Source: DATBGS01 sp036557885 | GTDB taxonomy: Bacteria; Chloroflexota; Ktedonobacteria; Ktedonobacterales; DATBGS01 | Reading direction: 5' to 3' | NCBI GenBank assembly: GCA_036557885.1 | Contig: DATBGS010000006.1 | Span: 1-64,000 of the forward strand | Length of the DNA: 64,000 nt | In this document: one piece after another, positions 26,500 to 36,150 of the stretch | Layout: each line of letters opens with the position of its first letter | Position numbering within the stretch: the stretch's first letter is position 1 | Notes under the pieces: generated by a model | Told to the model about the DNA's origin: nothing | The model's database searches: none | The model's input: only the letters and a program-made list of their open reading frames with translations | Program-made: the position numbers and the translations under genes

Positions 26500-27924
26500 A
26501 TGAGCACGTCTCTTCAAGTAGATCGTCTAAACATTCCCGTATCTTCGGCGCCCGCCCCGGCGCGCATTCTGGAAATTGAGTTGGCGCAGCCCATCCCCGC
26601 GCTCTCAGCCTGTGATGAGCGAGGACAGAGCTACCGCCGCGCGCTCGGTGTGGTGCGCTTGCACACGCAGCCGCTGGGGTTCGTTGAATTCCAGTTTGAT
26701 GAGCATGGCGTCAGTGCAGCGAACTGTGCGCGGCAAATCTGGCAATGCCTGCGTGAGCAGATCAACGCGCATCTGCAACAGGACAACCTGCCACCAGTCA
26801 CTGAGCTTGACCCCGCCGGTTTGCCGGTTGCGCTGCCGCGCTGTATCCAGGAGCGCGAGGAGTTACTGGAGCAGGCGCCATTTGTCAGCGTGATTGTTCC
26901 AACACATAACCGTCCGCATACCCTGCTCCCCTGCCTGCTCTCGCTGCTGACTCTGCGCTACCCACACTATGAAATCATCGTCGTTGATAACGCGCCAACG
27001 ATGCCAGAGACTGCCAAATTTGTCCAGGAGATCATGCGCAAGGCTCCGGCTCCCCAGGTGCGCTATCTGCGCGAGGACCGGCCTGGCCCATCCTGGGCAC
27101 GGAATTGTGGCATGCTTGCTGCCAGGGGCGACATCCTGGCCTTCACCGATGATGACGTGATGGTTGATAGCTATTGGCTGGTTGAGCTGGTGCGCGGGTT
27201 CGGGCGCACGGAGAACGTCGCTTGCGTCACAGGCTGCAACTTGCCGCTGGAACTGGAGACACCTTCGCAGTTCTGGTATGAAGCCTATGGGGGAGTCAAC
27301 TGGTTTCAGGAAGACGGCGGCCCACGCTGGGATCTTACCCCCCGTATCTTTGATCTCAAGGAGCATCGCGCAAAAACGCCGCTCTATCCGTATAAAGCGG
27401 GCATCTTTGGCGGCGGATCAAGTATGGCGTTTACGGCAGCCTTCCTGCGCAGTGTGCAGGGCTTCGATCCCGCATTGGGTGGTGGTGGGCCATCCCGTTC
27501 TGGAGAGGATATAGCAGTGTTTTTTCAAGTCGTGACACGCGGCTACACGCTTGTCTACGCGCCGACAGCGCTGATCTATCACCGGCATCGCCGCGACTAC
27601 CGGGAATTGCAGCGGCAGATTTATAACTATGGCGTGGGCATTACCGCGTATCTGACAAAGAGCCTGCTCGATGCTCCGCATCTGCTGCCCGATTTCTTTG
27701 CTCAAACCTGTGTCGCGTACTTTCAGTCTTTTTTCAAACAGCAGAGGCAATCCAGGAAACTGCCGCCACATTATCCCAGAGAGTTGATCAAGATCAGGCG
27801 CAAGGGGATGCTGTATGGGCCGATAGCCTATCTCCAGGGCCGAAGACTGGCGCGCAAAATGGCCTCGGATAGGTGCGAACAACGCGCCGTGCTCGCTGGA
27901 AAGAATGGGCAGGGAGCCGCGTGA
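26500..27924 (+). CDS. GT2 glycosyltransferase with N-terminal extension
   Basis: A 474-residue protein. The first 120 or so residues are an unassigned region, followed by a family 2 glycosyltransferase domain starting at FVSVIVPTHNRPHTL, with SWARNCGM and FTDDDVMVD as the metal site and GEDIAVFF as the acceptor-side motif. The N-terminal region is moderately conserved-looking but I do not recognise a domain in it. It sits 3 bp after the previous gene, and its stop overlaps the flippase start (GTGA). It is probably another glycan-elongating enzyme in the same pathway. Confidence 0.84.
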   Translation: MSTSLQVDRLNIPVSSAPAPARILEIELAQPIPALSACDERGQSYRRALGVVRLHTQPLGFVEFQFDEHGVSAANCARQIWQCLREQINAHLQQDNLPPVTELDPAGLPVALPRCIQEREELLEQAPFVSVIVPTHNRPHTLLPCLLSLLTLRYPHYEIIVVDNAPTMPETAKFVQEIMRKAPAPQVRYLREDRPGPSWARNCGMLAARGDILAFTDDDVMVDSYWLVELVRGFGRTENVACVTGCNLPLELETPSQFWYEAYGGVNWFQEDGGPRWDLTPRIFDLKEHRAKTPLYPYKAGIFGGGSSMAFTAAFLRSVQGFDPALGGGGPSRSGEDIAVFFQVVTRGYTLVYAPTALIYHRHRRDYRELQRQIYNYGVGITAYLTKSLLDAPHLLPDFFAQTCVAYFQSFFKQQRQSRKLPPHYPRELIKIRRKGMLYGPIAYLQGRRLARKMASDRCEQRAVLAGKNGQGAA

Positions 27925-29261
27925 AAGCAGCACTCTGGCGATGGATAACGACACATCGTCTGTTATTATCCAATGCAGGTTCGCTTCTGGGGACAACGAT
28001 TGCCACCTCCGGCTTTGGTTTTGTGTATTGGTGGGCTGCCGCGCGATTGTTTTCACCGGAAGCGGTAGGCTTTTCCTCTGCGGCCATCTCCGCCATGACT
28101 TTGCTTGGCACAGGGGCTATCTTAGGGCTGGGCACGCTGCTGGTGGGCGAGCTACCACATCAGCCCGGTAAGGAAGCTGCGCTCATCAGCGCGGCGCTGC
28201 TCCTTGTGGCGGCACTAGGAGGCGTCTCTGGCATTATCCTTGCCGTTGCTGCTCCTTTTCTGGCAAAAGACCTGGCGCCTCTGGGAGCTAATATCGGGGT
28301 GAGCGTGGTGTTTGCTGCTGGGGCCAGCCTCACCGCTGTGACTATTGTGCTCGATCAGGCGATGATCGGGTTGTGGCGAGGAGGGGTGCAGTTCTTTCGC
28401 AATGCGGCTTTTTCTGTGATCAAACTGGCCCTGGTCTTTGCCATCGGTTTCTGGCTGGCGGGCGCAACATGGATGACCATCTATGCCACGTGGACCGCCG
28501 GAAACGCGCTTTCTTTGCTCATGCTGGCCGGATACGCGCTGTGGAAAGGAAGCTGGTCGCGGCAGATCTATCACCCGCAGTGGAGGTTGCTCTGGAAACT
28601 GGGGCCAGCGGCGCTCCAGCATCATGTCCTCAACCTGATCCTCCGCGCGCCAATGCTGGCGCTGCCGGTGCTGGTGACGTTGCAGCTCTCCGTGACAATG
28701 AATGCCTGGTTTTATGTGGCCTTGATGATTGCCAATGGGGTGTTTTCTATTCCTCTGGCCTTAACAACGGTGCTCTTTGCTACAGAGAGCACCACGCCAG
28801 AAGCAGTCGCGCAAAAAACGCGCCTGACGCTTACCCTTTCGCTTGCGCTCTCGCTCGTTGCTCTCGTGGTGCTCTTTGCTTTCCCGAAGCTTCTTCTCGG
28901 TCTATTCGGCCAGGCGTATGCAGCGCAAGCGGCGTGGAGCCTGCGTTTGCTGGGTCTGGCCGCCATTCCCTTGATTTTGAAAAACCACTATATCGTCCTC
29001 TGCCGCATGCAGAACCAGATGGTACGCGCTATTCTCCCATTGCTGGCTGGCCTCGCTCTTGAACTGGGCGGCGCGGCCATTGGCGCGTACCTGGGCGGGT
29101 TAACTGGCTTGAGCCTGGGATGGGTCATAGCGCAGTGTCTGGAGGCCGCGCTGATGACTCCGCGTGTTTACCGCGCTGTGCGCCTGGCAGTGCTGCTGCC
29201 CTTGAGCGCCCCACCTCTGGCGCTGGATATGGGCAAGACAAAGGAAGGTCTGCATCCATGA
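27921..29261 (+). CDS. Wzx-like polysaccharide flippase
   Basis: A 446-residue polytopic membrane protein with about 12-14 hydrophobic segments, starting with a long helix after an amphipathic N-terminus (LLLSNAGSLLGTTIATSG). The pattern fits the oligosaccharidyl-lipid flippase (Wzx/MATE/MurJ) group, which moves lipid-linked repeat units outward. The GTG at 27921 overlaps the previous stop and is preceded by CAGGGAG, so I prefer it to an ATG at 27873 inside the upstream gene. The stop overlaps the next start as ATGA. Family assignment rests on topology and context. Confidence 0.8.
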   Translation: MKAALWRWITTHRLLLSNAGSLLGTTIATSGFGFVYWWAAARLFSPEAVGFSSAAISAMTLLGTGAILGLGTLLVGELPHQPGKEAALISAALLLVAALGGVSGIILAVAAPFLAKDLAPLGANIGVSVVFAAGASLTAVTIVLDQAMIGLWRGGVQFFRNAAFSVIKLALVFAIGFWLAGATWMTIYATWTAGNALSLLMLAGYALWKGSWSRQIYHPQWRLLWKLGPAALQHHVLNLILRAPMLALPVLVTLQLSVTMNAWFYVALMIANGVFSIPLALTTVLFATESTTPEAVAQKTRLTLTLSLALSLVALVVLFAFPKLLLGLFGQAYAAQAAWSLRLLGLAAIPLILKNHYIVLCRMQNQMVRAILPLLAGLALELGGAAIGAYLGGLTGLSLGWVIAQCLEAALMTPRVYRAVRLAVLLPLSAPPLALDMGKTKEGLHP

Positions 29262-31252
29262 TGACTTCTGGTGCTTCTGAAACGGTTGAGGTTGGACGGA
29301 TGAGAGAGGAGACAGAGCGTGGCTTCAACAAACAGCGCGCGTCGCTGACGCGCGTGGATATGGCGCTGATTGCCCTGCCAATTGGCGTGTTTGTCTTCTG
29401 GCTGCGCTCGCTCCAGGGTGTCTCCCTCCAGCAGATGAATGATCTGGGCCTGGTTTCGGTGTTTTCGCCCTTCACCTTGCTGGTCCTGGTTGTCTTGATG
29501 GTCAGCTTTTGCGGGTGTTTACAGCGGCCCCGCCTGCGGCCTCTCATCCTGCTGCTGCATCTTTGCCTCTTGATTTTTATGTTGTATGGCGTTACTTCGC
29601 TGATCGAAGAAGCGCCGCGTTTCAGCGTGCTCTATCGGCATGCGGGGTATACCGAATATATCGTGCGTACCGGCACGGTTGACCCCAGCCTGGATGCCTA
29701 CTTCAACTGGACGGGGTTCTTTATTCTCAGCGCCTTTGTGACGCGCAGCATGAGCTACCCCAGCATCCTCAGCTTTGCGGGGTGGGCGCCCGTCTTCTTT
29801 AATTTGATCTACCTCGCGCCATTACACCTGCTGTTTTCTACGTTCACGACCAATAAACGCCTGGTATGGCTGGCGCTCTGGTTCTTCTGCCTGACCAACT
29901 GGATTGGGCAGGATTATTATTCGCCGCAAGGGTTGGATTTCTTTCTCTATCTGGTGATTATTGCCGCGCTGCTGCGCTGGTTTAGGCCGCAAGAGACGCA
30001 GGTGAGAGCAAGGTCTACTCGCTGGGATGGCTTGCTCAAACATCTGCCCACGTTTGCGCGGCGCGGCTACTACTGGATAGCAAGCCCGGCGCCTGGAACC
30101 GAATCTGTATCACCAGGATTACGCCGGGCATTGCTGGCGCTGCTGCTCTTGATCTTTGCCTTTGTTGTAGCCAGTCACCCGCTGACACCCTTTTTTGTCC
30201 TGGCAAGCGTTATCGCGCTTGTATTTTTTCGCCGCTGCGCTCCGGCCTGGCTCCCTGTGGTCATGGCGCTGATGACGGCAGCCTGGATACTCCTGATGAC
30301 CAGAGCGTTTTTAGCCGGGCATCTGGACTGGGTGACGGGGGGCGTTGGGCATCTCACCAGTATCTTTTCCGAAAATGTTGCCAGCCGCGTCTCTGGCAGC
30401 CCGGATCATGAACTGATTGCCCAGATGCGCCTGCTGACAACGGCGGTGGTCTGGGGGCTGGCGTTTGTCGGCTGCCTCTGGCGCATCCGTCGGGGGTATC
30501 GTGACGTGGATGCTATGCTGCTTGCCATCGCCCCCTTTCCGCTGCTGGTCGTTCAGCCATATGGCGGTGAGATGCTGCTGCGCATCTATCTTTTCGCATT
30601 GCCCTGTATGGCCTTTTTTGGCGCTTCGCTCTTCTACAACGAACAGGCAAAGGCGCAGGCAAAAGAATACGCAAGTGAGCACGCAGCGAGTGGGCAGCAG
30701 CACCGGCAAAATAGGCGTTCCACACGCTTGCTCAAAACACCCGCGCTGCGCTTGTTTGCCTCGCCGCGCTGGAAAGCGGCGCTGACGGCAGGACTCAGCA
30801 TCCTCTTGCTGGCTGGTTTTCTTTTTGCGCGCTATGGAAACGAGCGCCAGGATTACATGACCAACGCCGAGGTTGCCGGGGTGCAGTATCTCTACAACAT
30901 TGCTCAGCCGGGCGCGATCTTTATCGCGGGTACAGATGGCACTCCCTGGCAATCTCAGGATTTCGAGAAATACAATCTGTTCGTCCTGACTGATTCGCTG
31001 CTGAGCGCGGTTGCGCAGGGGAATGCCGCCGCTATTACGCAATTTATTCAGGATAAAGCGTATACCGTCGCCTACCTGATTTTTACGCGCAGCCAGGAAG
31101 CTACGCTGGAGGCGACGTTCGACGCGGCGCCGGGTACTCTCGACCGCTTAGAAACGGCGCTGCTTGCCTCCGGGAACTACCGGCTGCTCTATAGCAACCA
31201 CGACGCGCGCATTCTGCTGTTCATTGACAACACAGAGGAAGGCACATCATGA
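29258..31252 (+). CDS. large polytopic membrane protein of the glycan cluster
   Basis: A 664-residue integral membrane protein. About 40 cytoplasmic residues precede a series of long hydrophobic helices to about residue 440; a basic linker, one more helix (LTAGLSILLLAGFLF) and an extracytoplasmic C-terminal domain of some 130 residues follow. The layout resembles GT-C glycosyltransferases and Wzy/O-antigen-ligase-like proteins, but I see no diagnostic motif. It starts at an ATGA overlap with the flippase gene and overlaps the next gene in the same way. A role in polymerising or transferring the glycan is inferred from context only. Confidence 0.75.
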   Translation: MMTSGASETVEVGRMREETERGFNKQRASLTRVDMALIALPIGVFVFWLRSLQGVSLQQMNDLGLVSVFSPFTLLVLVVLMVSFCGCLQRPRLRPLILLLHLCLLIFMLYGVTSLIEEAPRFSVLYRHAGYTEYIVRTGTVDPSLDAYFNWTGFFILSAFVTRSMSYPSILSFAGWAPVFFNLIYLAPLHLLFSTFTTNKRLVWLALWFFCLTNWIGQDYYSPQGLDFFLYLVIIAALLRWFRPQETQVRARSTRWDGLLKHLPTFARRGYYWIASPAPGTESVSPGLRRALLALLLLIFAFVVASHPLTPFFVLASVIALVFFRRCAPAWLPVVMALMTAAWILLMTRAFLAGHLDWVTGGVGHLTSIFSENVASRVSGSPDHELIAQMRLLTTAVVWGLAFVGCLWRIRRGYRDVDAMLLAIAPFPLLVVQPYGGEMLLRIYLFALPCMAFFGASLFYNEQAKAQAKEYASEHAASGQQHRQNRRSTRLLKTPALRLFASPRWKAALTAGLSILLLAGFLFARYGNERQDYMTNAEVAGVQYLYNIAQPGAIFIAGTDGTPWQSQDFEKYNLFVLTDSLLSAVAQGNAAAITQFIQDKAYTVAYLIFTRSQEATLEATFDAAPGTLDRLETALLASGNYRLLYSNHDARILLFIDNTEEGTS

Positions 31253-32367
31253 TGACGCAGACGCGCTGGACCTGGCCGCTGGTCTTGCTCGTTTCCGCGC
31301 TCGCGGCGGGAATCAGCACCTTCGTGCTCCCCGGCACCTGGCTGTGCCTGGTGCTCAGCCTCTGGTTTCTCCTGGTCTGCCCCGGCATGATGGTGGTGCG
31401 TTACTTGCATCTCAAGGAGCCAGTGGCAGAATGGATGCTTGCTATTGGGCTGAGTGTAGCCATTGACGCGCTGGTGGCATCTCTTGCGCTTTACGCGGGC
31501 GCGTGGTATCCCCCAGGCATTTTGGGGATACTGATGGCGCTGTGTATCTTTGGGGCCATCGCGCAGTTTGCCCAGGCGCAGCAAGCTCCCCTTCCCAGCA
31601 TCGGCCAGGCTGGGAGAAAGGCTAGCAGCCCGGAATTGCTTTTCCTGCTGCTGGCCCTTGTGGTGATGCTTTCTGGCCTGGGCATCTGGTCATACAACAT
31701 GCGTAGCCTCAACCGGACGCAAGCCCCAGTTCCAAAAGCTGCCCCAAAAGCTGCCGCGCTTGATGCCATCATCGTGATGGATAACGTAGGCTCCATCGCG
31801 CGCTACGACCCGCAGGGTGATCGCTATAAAGCGGCGCAGCTGTTTGCCAGCATGCTTCCCTTTGGTAGCGAGGTGGGCATGGTGCGCATCACCAGCACAC
31901 AAACCCCTGTGCGCGTGCTCCCGCTGCAAGCGCTGCGCGCAAACAGTGACCGGGCACGGGTCGTAAACACACTTGCTGCAAACGCCTTGCTTCCGGTTGA
32001 TGCTGCCCCAGTTGCCTACTTCACCCCAGCATTAGAGATGGCGGGCGACATGCTGGGCGCAAAACCGGCCAGCGATCACAAGCTCATCGTGATTTTTACA
32101 GATGCCTTAGCATTTTCAGGAGATCAGCAGGCGTGCGCCAGCGCCTCAGACGCCTATCACCTCTGGTTTTGCACTGTTGAGGGGTTAGCGCAGCAGAAGA
32201 TAGCCGTTTCCCTGGTGGGCTTTGCCCCTGCCGGAGACACGGCCACACTTCAGCCTGTGCAGCAGTTCTTTGCAGCCTATGGAGGGTTCACGGCGCCGGT
32301 TTCTGATGGCCCGAACCTGAGTGCTCAATTGACCACGACGTATCGCGCGTTGCTGGGCGCGGCGTAG
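31249..32367 (+). CDS. membrane-anchored von Willebrand A-like protein
   Basis: A 372-residue protein with about four N-terminal membrane helices (to about residue 155) and a C-terminal domain with von Willebrand factor A character (LDAIIVMDNVGSIARYD, then LIVIFTDALAFSGD). The first metal-site loop reads DNVGS instead of DxSxS, so the MIDAS looks degenerate. It is the last gene of the coupled cluster (ATGA overlap with the gene before). vWA domains usually mediate protein contacts, so it may organise a glycan export or attachment complex. Function is unknown. Confidence 0.72.
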   Translation: MMTQTRWTWPLVLLVSALAAGISTFVLPGTWLCLVLSLWFLLVCPGMMVVRYLHLKEPVAEWMLAIGLSVAIDALVASLALYAGAWYPPGILGILMALCIFGAIAQFAQAQQAPLPSIGQAGRKASSPELLFLLLALVVMLSGLGIWSYNMRSLNRTQAPVPKAAPKAAALDAIIVMDNVGSIARYDPQGDRYKAAQLFASMLPFGSEVGMVRITSTQTPVRVLPLQALRANSDRARVVNTLAANALLPVDAAPVAYFTPALEMAGDMLGAKPASDHKLIVIFTDALAFSGDQQACASASDAYHLWFCTVEGLAQQKIAVSLVGFAPAGDTATLQPVQQFFAAYGGFTAPVSDGPNLSAQLTTTYRALLGAA

Positions 32368-32442
32368 CACGCTGCGCCTGGCGTTTGCTGCGCTGGTGGC
32401 CTGGATAATGCCAGAGGGATATGCGGCCAGCATGCAGCAGCA

Positions 32443-33915
32443 TCAGAGATTGAGGACGCTGACCTGATACGGAGCAAGCTGTATTGTCTGGCTGGCGACG
32501 GAGACGGAAAGGGGGCGATTGAGCTTATTCACCAGCATGATCTTTTTGGCGGAGGCCAGCGCTTCGACGGTATCGGGGAAGGAAACAGCCGTGTGATAGA
32601 GCAGGGTGCCTGGCGGAAAGTCATCGTTCAAGGCTTTGAGTGAGGAGTACCAGGGATACGGCTGACCACCGCCAGCAGTGGTGGGCGTCCAGAGGCCCGC
32701 GCTGGACGGGTCATTCCCCGGACTTCCCCACGAAAGGGCCACTGCCCCGCCTGCCTCCAGCAGTTTGATGAGGGCGTAGGTTTTGACCGCATTATCGTAG
32801 CTCGTCGTAAAAGGCGTCGGATAGGGGGAGGCATACCATTCGGCCCACCAGATAGGCAGCGTTCTGGCGCCTGGATACGCCTGGGGGTCAAGCGTCCTGA
32901 TCCAGCGCGTGATGTCGGCAAATTTCTCGGCAGCGTTGAACGGGTCGGTGACATCAATGTTGTCTTTGTTCCGGTTGCCGCTGTCTATGGTGATAAAGCC
33001 TGCTCCGGCTTTGTTTTGGAGCCAGTATTGGACGACATCCAGCGAGCGCTGGTCATAGGTGCCGTAGGCGCTGCTCAACGAGGAAGAATTGCTTTGGGCG
33101 GGAGTAGACCAGGTATCCATGACGACGTAGGGGCCGCCCACCTGGATGCTTGTCGGGGCGATGTTCAGCGAGGTGGCCGTCTGCATCAGCCGCTCATAGA
33201 CGAGGTTATACATGTAGGTGTAGCCATGCTGCGCGACGGGCGCCCCCGGTTTGCCCTGGCTGGTGGTGTAGTCGTAGGCGTTGGTCTGCGGGTTGTAGTA
33301 GCCTTTTAATTCGTTCCAGACCTGGAAATATCTGACATTGTAAGGCGGGACCATGTAGCGCTCGGCAACACGCTGCACCAGAAGCAGCCAGGCGTCTAGC
33401 TTGTTATCCAGCACGCGCGAGCCGTAGGCAATATCGGCCCATTCGTCGGCCTGGGTGAGCAAGCGGGTCGTCCCATTGGGCTGAAGCTGGCCCTTCATCC
33501 ACCAGGGCGCTTCGGCCAGGGTGAGGACCGGAATGCCCCCAGTTGCCAGGATGAGCCGCATGTGCGCGTCCAGCGAACTCCAGTTGCTCGGCTCGCTCTG
33601 GTTTGGGTCGGGCCAGGGATCATCAACACCCCAGCCCATAATAGAGGTGTCCACATAGCGGGCCACCCCTTTCAAGAGCGATCTGGCCTGATTTACGGCG
33701 TTCTGGTCGTTGTTCCCTGCCGGGTACTCGAGCGAGGTGTCTACGTAAGAGAAGCCTGGGGAGAATTGGCTGGTGCCAATGGGAGCGGTCAGGTCCACCG
33801 CGACCTTCGTGGAGGGTCCGTCAGGACCGCTGAGCGTACAGCTTTCCAGCAAGAAAGCAAGCAGGATGAACAGAGGGAGCAAGAAGAACAATCCTTTGTG
33901 ATGTCGCTGTCGCAT
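32443..33915 (-). CDS. glycosidase-like lipoprotein (clan GH-A fold)
   Basis: A 490-residue exported protein. A hydrophobic N-terminus ends in LLESC, a lipobox. The body has the hallmarks of a clan A TIM-barrel glycosidase: VWNELKG (candidate acid/base Glu) and IWWAEWYAS (candidate nucleophile Glu), similar to GH39-type beta-xylosidase or glycan hydrolases. It faces the polysaccharide genes and may trim the exported polymer. The ATG at 33915 is chosen because it begins the signal sequence; the ribosome site is weak (GAGCGGG). Substrate unknown. Confidence 0.78.
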   Translation of the reverse strand: MRQRHHKGLFFLLPLFILLAFLLESCTLSGPDGPSTKVAVDLTAPIGTSQFSPGFSYVDTSLEYPAGNNDQNAVNQARSLLKGVARYVDTSIMGWGVDDPWPDPNQSEPSNWSSLDAHMRLILATGGIPVLTLAEAPWWMKGQLQPNGTTRLLTQADEWADIAYGSRVLDNKLDAWLLLVQRVAERYMVPPYNVRYFQVWNELKGYYNPQTNAYDYTTSQGKPGAPVAQHGYTYMYNLVYERLMQTATSLNIAPTSIQVGGPYVVMDTWSTPAQSNSSSLSSAYGTYDQRSLDVVQYWLQNKAGAGFITIDSGNRNKDNIDVTDPFNAAEKFADITRWIRTLDPQAYPGARTLPIWWAEWYASPYPTPFTTSYDNAVKTYALIKLLEAGGAVALSWGSPGNDPSSAGLWTPTTAGGGQPYPWYSSLKALNDDFPPGTLLYHTAVSFPDTVEALASAKKIMLVNKLNRPLSVSVASQTIQLAPYQVSVLNL

Positions 33916-33969
33916 GTGCACCCGCTCGTGGTAGCTCTGTTCACAACCTCCAGAAACGGTTTCTTTTGT

Positions 33970-33975
33970 ATTATA
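33970..33975 (-). promoter_or_regulatory. TATAAT -10 element for the glycosidase-like gene
   Basis: A perfect minus-strand TATAAT lies 55 bp upstream of the start at 33915, in the divergent spacer shared with the epimerase. No good -35 hexamer is seen at the usual distance, so this is tentative. Confidence 0.35.
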
Positions 33976-34062
33976 CCTGTTTTGCGCTGGTAAGAACACT
34001 TTTACACGTACAAAAAGCATCCAATTTTTATGGGGCGGCGATTTCCCGTAAAGGAGCGACGT

Positions 34063-35004
34063 ATGTATCTTGTAACTGGAGGCGGTGGCTTTATTGGCTC
34101 GCACCTTGTGCGCGCGCTGGTGCAGCGCGGGATGGATGTTCGCGTGCTAGACAACAGTTCTTCAGGAAGCCGGGAACGCATTGCGGATGTACGTCGTGAA
34201 GTTGAGTGGGTTGACGGCGATATACGCGATGCGGAACTGGTGCGCAAGGCGTGCCAGGGGGTAGAAGTTATCTTACATCAAGCAGCAGTGGCTTCTGTGC
34301 CGCGCAGTATTGCTGAGCCAGACATGACGCATGCCGTCAATATTACCGGAACCCTCAATGTGCTGCTGGCGGCACGCGAGACAGGAGTACGCCGGGTGGT
34401 CTTTGCGTCATCCTCCGCTGTCTATGGGAACCTGCCAACCACGCCGAAAACTGAGATGATGCCGACTCAACCGCTCTCGCCCTATGGGGTGCAAAAGCTG
34501 GCAGCAGAGTCGTATTGTCGCATCTGGCACGCCATCTATGGGGTAGAGACGGTCGCGCTGCGCTATTTCAATGTCTTTGGCCCGGCCCAAGACCCCAACA
34601 GCGAGTACGCTGCGGTGATTCCACGCTTTATCTCGGCGGTGGTTGGAGGGCAGACGCCGGTCGTCTATGGAGATGGAGAGCAATCGCGCGATTTTATCTA
34701 TATCAGTAATGTGGTGGATGTTAATCTGCTAGCGGCGACGGCACCAGAAGCGGCGGGGCAGGTGATCAACGTGGGGACCGGCACGAAAATCACCCTCAAT
34801 CACCTGCTGCGTGAGCTTGGCCGCTTGAGCGAGCACCCGTTGCGCGCGCAGTATGAAGCGGCACGCTCTGGTGATGTGCGTGAGAGCCTGGCTGATATTT
34901 CGCTGATGCATACGCTGTTAGGGTATACACCGGCAGTCTCGTTTGCTGAAGGGCTCGCGCTCACCTTTCAGGCATTCGAGAGAAGCGCTTACAAACACCA
35001 TTGA
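34063..35004 (+). CDS. NAD-dependent sugar-nucleotide epimerase/dehydratase
   Basis: A 313-residue extended short-chain dehydrogenase. TGGGGFIGSHL at the N-terminus binds NAD, SSSAVYG and Y141xxxK145 (SPYGVQK) form the active site, and ALRYFNVFGP and RDFIYI are typical of UDP-hexose 4-epimerases and relatives. It probably makes a nucleotide sugar (UDP-glucose/galactose or the N-acetyl forms) for the nearby glycosyltransferases. The ATG at 34063 has AAAGGAG upstream; an earlier in-frame ATG at 34030 lacks one. Exact substrate cannot be read by eye. Confidence 0.88.
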   Translation: MYLVTGGGGFIGSHLVRALVQRGMDVRVLDNSSSGSRERIADVRREVEWVDGDIRDAELVRKACQGVEVILHQAAVASVPRSIAEPDMTHAVNITGTLNVLLAARETGVRRVVFASSSAVYGNLPTTPKTEMMPTQPLSPYGVQKLAAESYCRIWHAIYGVETVALRYFNVFGPAQDPNSEYAAVIPRFISAVVGGQTPVVYGDGEQSRDFIYISNVVDVNLLAATAPEAAGQVINVGTGTKITLNHLLRELGRLSEHPLRAQYEAARSGDVRESLADISLMHTLLGYTPAVSFAEGLALTFQAFERSAYKHH

Positions 35005-35081
35005 TGAGGGGGTATCTACCTGGAAGGTATCCCCATTGCTTTGCCAGACTCTACGCTTTGCTTGGCTAAACCCTACACTTT

Positions 35082-35876
35082 CTAATATCCTGCACAAGCC
35101 CTGGCGGCATTGCCCCCTCCGTTAGAGGCTTCTTGAGCAAGCTCCCGTGCCCTGGGGAGGTACACGGCAGGCTGGGGCTGCAAAAGATACCCCAGGCCAG
35201 TCTTGGTAATGATATAGCTTGGGCAGGCAGGATCAGGCTCAATTTTGTGACGCAGGCGATTGATATGGACTTTCAGCAGGTTATTCTCACCGAGATATTC
35301 TCTTCCCCAGACCTTTTCCAACAAGAGGTTATGCGTGACGATTCTCCCGGCGTTTTGGGCTAAATAAGAAAAGAGACGGTATTCTATTGGCGTCAAGGCA
35401 ACAGGATGCCCCTCTTTTGTGACCCGCTGCTGTAAGAAGTCAACCGCCAGATCACCAAAGGTAAGAATGGGGCGCATATTGCGCAAATATTCATTGGTGT
35501 TCCATTGTATGCGTCGAAGAAGGGCGCGGACTTGCGCCAGCAGTTCGACAACACTCAAGGGTTTGATGAGGTAATCATCGGCCCCGGAATCGAGCGCGCG
35601 CGCTTTGTCATGGCCTTGCTTTTGGGCTGAGATGACAATAATTGGCACCAGGGAGAGTTCCCGCACGTGCTTACAGAGTTCAAAATCGGTAGTCCAGGAT
35701 GGGAGGGTGTCGAGGAGCATCAGATCAGGCTCCCTGGTTTCTAGCGCTTCCAGGAGCTGCTGCTCCTCCTCTGCCGAGATCACCTCATAGCCTTCAGCAC
35801 AGAAACAGCGGGTGAGCAGCTTCAGCACCTGTGTGTCGCTCCCTGCTATGAGAATGAGGGTTTTCCTAGCAGGCAT
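35082..35876 (-). CDS. OmpR-type response regulator
   Basis: A 264-residue two-domain regulator. The receiver domain has D56 (MLLDTLP) as phospho-acceptor and K105 (LIKPLS), but the N-terminal acidic pair is reduced to AGSD, so phosphate chemistry may be weakened. A winged-helix DNA-binding domain follows (TPIEYRLFSYLAQ, VHINRLRHKIE, TKTGLGYLL). About 30 extra residues at the C-terminus are unusual for OmpR proteins. No histidine kinase is adjacent; the nearest in the window is at 53078-54922. Target genes are unknown. Confidence 0.87.
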   Translation of the reverse strand: MPARKTLILIAGSDTQVLKLLTRCFCAEGYEVISAEEEQQLLEALETREPDLMLLDTLPSWTTDFELCKHVRELSLVPIIVISAQKQGHDKARALDSGADDYLIKPLSVVELLAQVRALLRRIQWNTNEYLRNMRPILTFGDLAVDFLQQRVTKEGHPVALTPIEYRLFSYLAQNAGRIVTHNLLLEKVWGREYLGENNLLKVHINRLRHKIEPDPACPSYIITKTGLGYLLQPQPAVYLPRARELAQEASNGGGNAARACAGY

Positions 35877-36150
35877 GCTCCCATGCTCCTTCCTTGCTTA
35901 TAGCACTCTCTGGGAGGAATGTAAGTAGTTGCACCTGGTCCATTTTACTCCCTTCGCTTGTAACAGGGTGATCAACTTTGGCCGTCTACCACAAGCAGAT
36001 CAGCCTCATGAACAATGAAATAGTCTGGGGAAGTATTTTGTTGGTGTGACTGCGTAGGCGTCACACGTGGCCGCGCGACAGTGTGGGCGCGGCTACGGTG
36101 TTACCGCAAAACATGTTCCAGACTCATCCAGGATTTGGCGACTGGCTTTG

